DNA of 6,833 nucleotides. Origin: DATKEH01 sp035546355. Lineage in GTDB: Bacteria; Acidobacteriota; Thermoanaerobaculia; Multivoradales; JAIOJS01. Shown piece by piece: positions 5,335 to 6,833 of this stretch. A model generated the notes under the pieces. That model saw only the letters and a program-made list of their open reading frames with translations, was not told the DNA's origin and did no database searches. The stretch is from the NCBI GenBank assembly GCA_035546355.1, contig DATKEH010000377.1, positions 1-6,833 of the forward strand. Direction: 5' to 3'. Position numbers and translations under genes: made by a program. Within the stretch, counting starts at the first letter, position 1; each line of letters starts with the position of its first letter.

Positions 5335-5976
5335 ATGGGCCCGGGGAGACTCACCGCCGCGCTCCTGGTGCTGCTCGCCGCGCCGCCCGGCGTTGGCGCA
5401 GCGGAAGCCGGCGACCCCGGCCCATGGGATCCGGCGACCGTGGCGGCCGCCGAGGCGGCGGTGGCGCGGCTGGGGCCGCAACGCGGGCTGGCCATCGAGC
5501 GCTCGATCGTCGCGATCGTCGGCCTCGAGGGCGGGGTCGCCGCGGCCAGCACCGGCATCGTCGCCACCGTCGAGCAGGTGCGCCAGGCGATGCAGGAGCT
5601 CGGGGCGCGGGAGACCGAGCTCGAGGTGCGGGTGGAGCTGCCCGCCGACGTCCTGTTCGACTTCGACCGCGCCACCATCCGGCCCGATGCCGCCCAGGCG
5701 CTGGCGCACCTGGCCACGCTCATCCGCTCCCACCGCGGCAGCAGCACGCTGCTCGAAGGCCACACCGACGCGCGCGGCGACGAGGCCTACAACCAGCGTC
5801 TCTCGCAGCGCCGCGCCGCAGCGGTCGCGGCCTGGCTGGTGGAGCGCGAGGACATCGCCGCCGGCGGCCTGGAGACGCGCGGCTGGGGCGAGAGCCGGCC
5901 CGCGGCGAGCAACGACAGCGACGAAGGCCGCCAGAGGAACCGGCGCGTCGAGGCGGTGATCCGCAAGGGAGGCTGA
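5335..5976 (+). CDS. OmpA-family periplasmic peptidoglycan-binding protein
   Basis: A 213-residue protein. The signal peptide (about 1-23, cleavage near GVGA-AEAG) leads to an alpha-helical N-terminal region (about 30-95) rich in Ala/Val, which contains SIVAIVGLEGG and VEQVRQAMQELGARETE. The OmpA-like C-terminal domain spans about 97-213: LFDFDRATIRPDA (107-119), LLEGHTDARGDEAYNQRLSQRRA (139-161) and TRGWGESRPAASN (181-193), ending RQRNRRVE. Asp145 and Arg160 are 15 residues apart, exactly the spacing of the diaminopimelate-binding pair of A. baumannii OmpA (Asp271/Arg286), so peptidoglycan binding is expected. No beta-barrel is present, so this is a soluble periplasmic linker rather than a porin. 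It starts 1 nt after the lipoprotein gene. The lipoprotein may hold it at the outer membrane (inference). Confidence 0.9.
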   Translation: MGPGRLTAALLVLLAAPPGVGAAEAGDPGPWDPATVAAAEAAVARLGPQRGLAIERSIVAIVGLEGGVAAASTGIVATVEQVRQAMQELGARETELEVRVELPADVLFDFDRATIRPDAAQALAHLATLIRSHRGSSTLLEGHTDARGDEAYNQRLSQRRAAAVAAWLVEREDIAAGGLETRGWGESRPAASNDSDEGRQRNRRVEAVIRKGG

Positions 5977-5982
5977 GAGACT

Positions 5983-6833
5983 GTGAACCGATCTCTGGAG
6001 TGCCGCGCCGCGTCCAGCCGGGGCAGAGGCGCGACCAAGATCGTGCGGCGCCTCACGGTCGGGTTCGCCGCGGCGGGCGGCGCGCCGCCGCCGCCTGTCG
6101 ACCCGCAGGTCGACGAGGTGCACCTCGCCGACGGCTCGACCGAGCTCGGCGCCGTGGTCGGCATCAGCTCGGCACGGTGGAGCTGGAGTCCGCCTCCCTC
6201 GATCGCGGCCAGGTGGCGTGGATCCGCTTCGCCGGCGAGGATGCCGAGCGCGACGCGCCCGCTCCCGGCCCCGCGGGCGGCGGCAGCGGCGGGCAGGACT
6301 CCGCCGGCGGCGGGGACGCGCCGCCGCCTCTGCCCGCGCCCCCGCCCGGGGGCTACGCCCCCACCGGCGAGCCGGAGGTAGGGCCGCTGTGGACGGGCAC
6401 GGCCGAGGCGAGTTGGGTCGACCACCCTTCCGCCGACTCCGAGATCCGGCTGGCCACCACCATCGACCCGGTGCGCCTGCGCGAGCTGCGCTACCCGCTG
6501 CTCGTCCCCAGCCCGGATGGCAGCACCCTGCAGCGGGTCGGCACCTACCTCGACCTGCGCCCGGAGGGGACCGTCTTCACCACGCAGAGCTCGATCACGG
6601 TATCGGGCTGCTCGCACTCGGGATCGGGGTTGTGACGCTGCTCGCGGACGAGGGGGGGATCGCGGTCTTCATCACGTACCGCTCGGCCCCGGACGCTACT
6701 TCGGTGGCTTCTCACCAAGGGAGACGCGGGTCCGCTACACCACGTCCGGCTGCGGGGACTCGCAAGAGGCGAGTTTCTGGGCGCTGCCGCTCGGGAAGGG
6801 CATCGTGGAGATTCCCGGAGTCCCTGGCGACCC
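5983..6833 (+). pseudogene. Secreted-type protein of unknown function, frameshifted and cut by the window end
   Basis: Starts at GTG 5983, 6 nt after the OmpA gene, with AAGGGAGG at 5965-5972. Coherent protein sequence runs through three frames in turn. Frame 1 runs to about 6165 (VDEVHLADGSTELGAVVG, an SH3/Sm-like opening seen in proteins with a DxVxLxDGS motif). Frame 3 runs to about 6630 (LGTVELESASLDRGQVAWIRFAG, a Pro/Gly-rich linker, then LWTGTAEASW, VRLRELRYPLLVP, RVGTYLDLRPEGTVFTTQSS). Frame 2 runs to about 6690 (VVTLLADEGGIAVFITYRS). Frame 1 then continues to the edge (GRYFGGFSPRETRVRYTTSGCGDSQEASFWALPLG). Each change needs one extra base, at about 6150-6180, 6600-6634 and 6670-6695. 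A normal signal peptide core is not evident (RRLTVGFAAAGGAPPPP). Either a decaying gene or poor sequence near a contig end. No established family can be named. Confidence 0.6.
6076..6127. repeat. Cluster of three inverted repeats in 52 bp
   Basis: A 14-bp perfect palindrome GGCGGCGCGCCGCC (6076-6089), then GTCGACC-CGCA-GGTCGAC (7-bp stem, 4-nt loop, 6097-6114), then a 14-bp perfect palindrome CGAGGTGCACCTCG (6114-6127). They sit where the last protein should have its signal peptide end and first strand. High GC makes palindromes common, so function is doubtful. Confidence 0.5.

Noticed and set aside
4635..5765. Long minus-strand open frame (376 codons) opposite the lipoprotein and OmpA genes
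   Set aside because: Antisense shadow of two genes with clear signal peptides, ribosome sites and an OmpA domain. The minus frame gives Arg/Gly-rich sequence with no motif.
1..6833. CRISPR array, tRNA/rRNA gene, insertion sequence or attachment site
   Set aside because: No regularly spaced repeats, no tRNA-like cloverleaf signatures, no transposase motif or terminal repeats were seen on either strand.

Overview
The window is very GC-rich bacterial DNA (well over 65% by eye) with tightly packed genes and few gaps. The gene mix is an ECF sigma factor, an anti-sigma-like zinc protein and a TPR-CHAT lipoprotein, divergent from a Coa1-like, lipoprotein and OmpA envelope operon. That mix fits Acidobacteriota (for example Thermoanaerobaculia-like lineages) or another uncultured high-GC phylum. 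This placement is inference from gene style only, not from a marker gene. The window opens inside one gene and closes inside another, so it may be a whole short metagenomic contig.

Left part (1-831, + strand): the last 44 codons of dCTP deaminase, then a complete small class I SAM-dependent methyltransferase. Middle part (854-3452, - strand): a compact three-gene operon transcribed leftward. Its order is ECF sigma factor, zinc-finger protein with a fibronectin-III-like domain (8-nt gap), and TPR-CHAT lipoprotein (4-nt GTGA overlap). The methyltransferase and the CHAT gene converge with 22 nt between them.

Right part (3607-6833, + strand), divergent from the sigma gene: a Coa1-like membrane protein (frameshifted), a single-pass membrane protein with an NTF2-like domain, a lipoprotein, an OmpA-domain periplasmic protein one nucleotide further on, and a last secreted-type protein broken by about three frameshifts and cut by the window edge. 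Two 31-bp elements identical at 24 positions (CCCTGTAAC, then 17 nt after TAAC, then [GC]ACTC) lie upstream of the Coa1-like gene and of the NTF2-like gene. They look like promoters of one ECF-type sigma factor, plausibly the one encoded next door. A weaker look-alike lies before the anti-sigma gene.

Working model (inference): the ECF sigma factor drives the divergent cell-envelope operon, the zinc protein restrains it, and the CHAT lipoprotein is an outer-envelope sensor or effector. Several parts look damaged. The CHAT domain keeps its catalytic Cys but has lost the segment that carries the catalytic His. The anti-sigma zinc motif has Arg where the third ligand His is expected, and it shows no clear membrane helix. 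Two genes of the envelope operon are frameshifted. All four frameshifts go in the same direction (loss of one base each), so sequencing or assembly error must be excluded before any biological reading.
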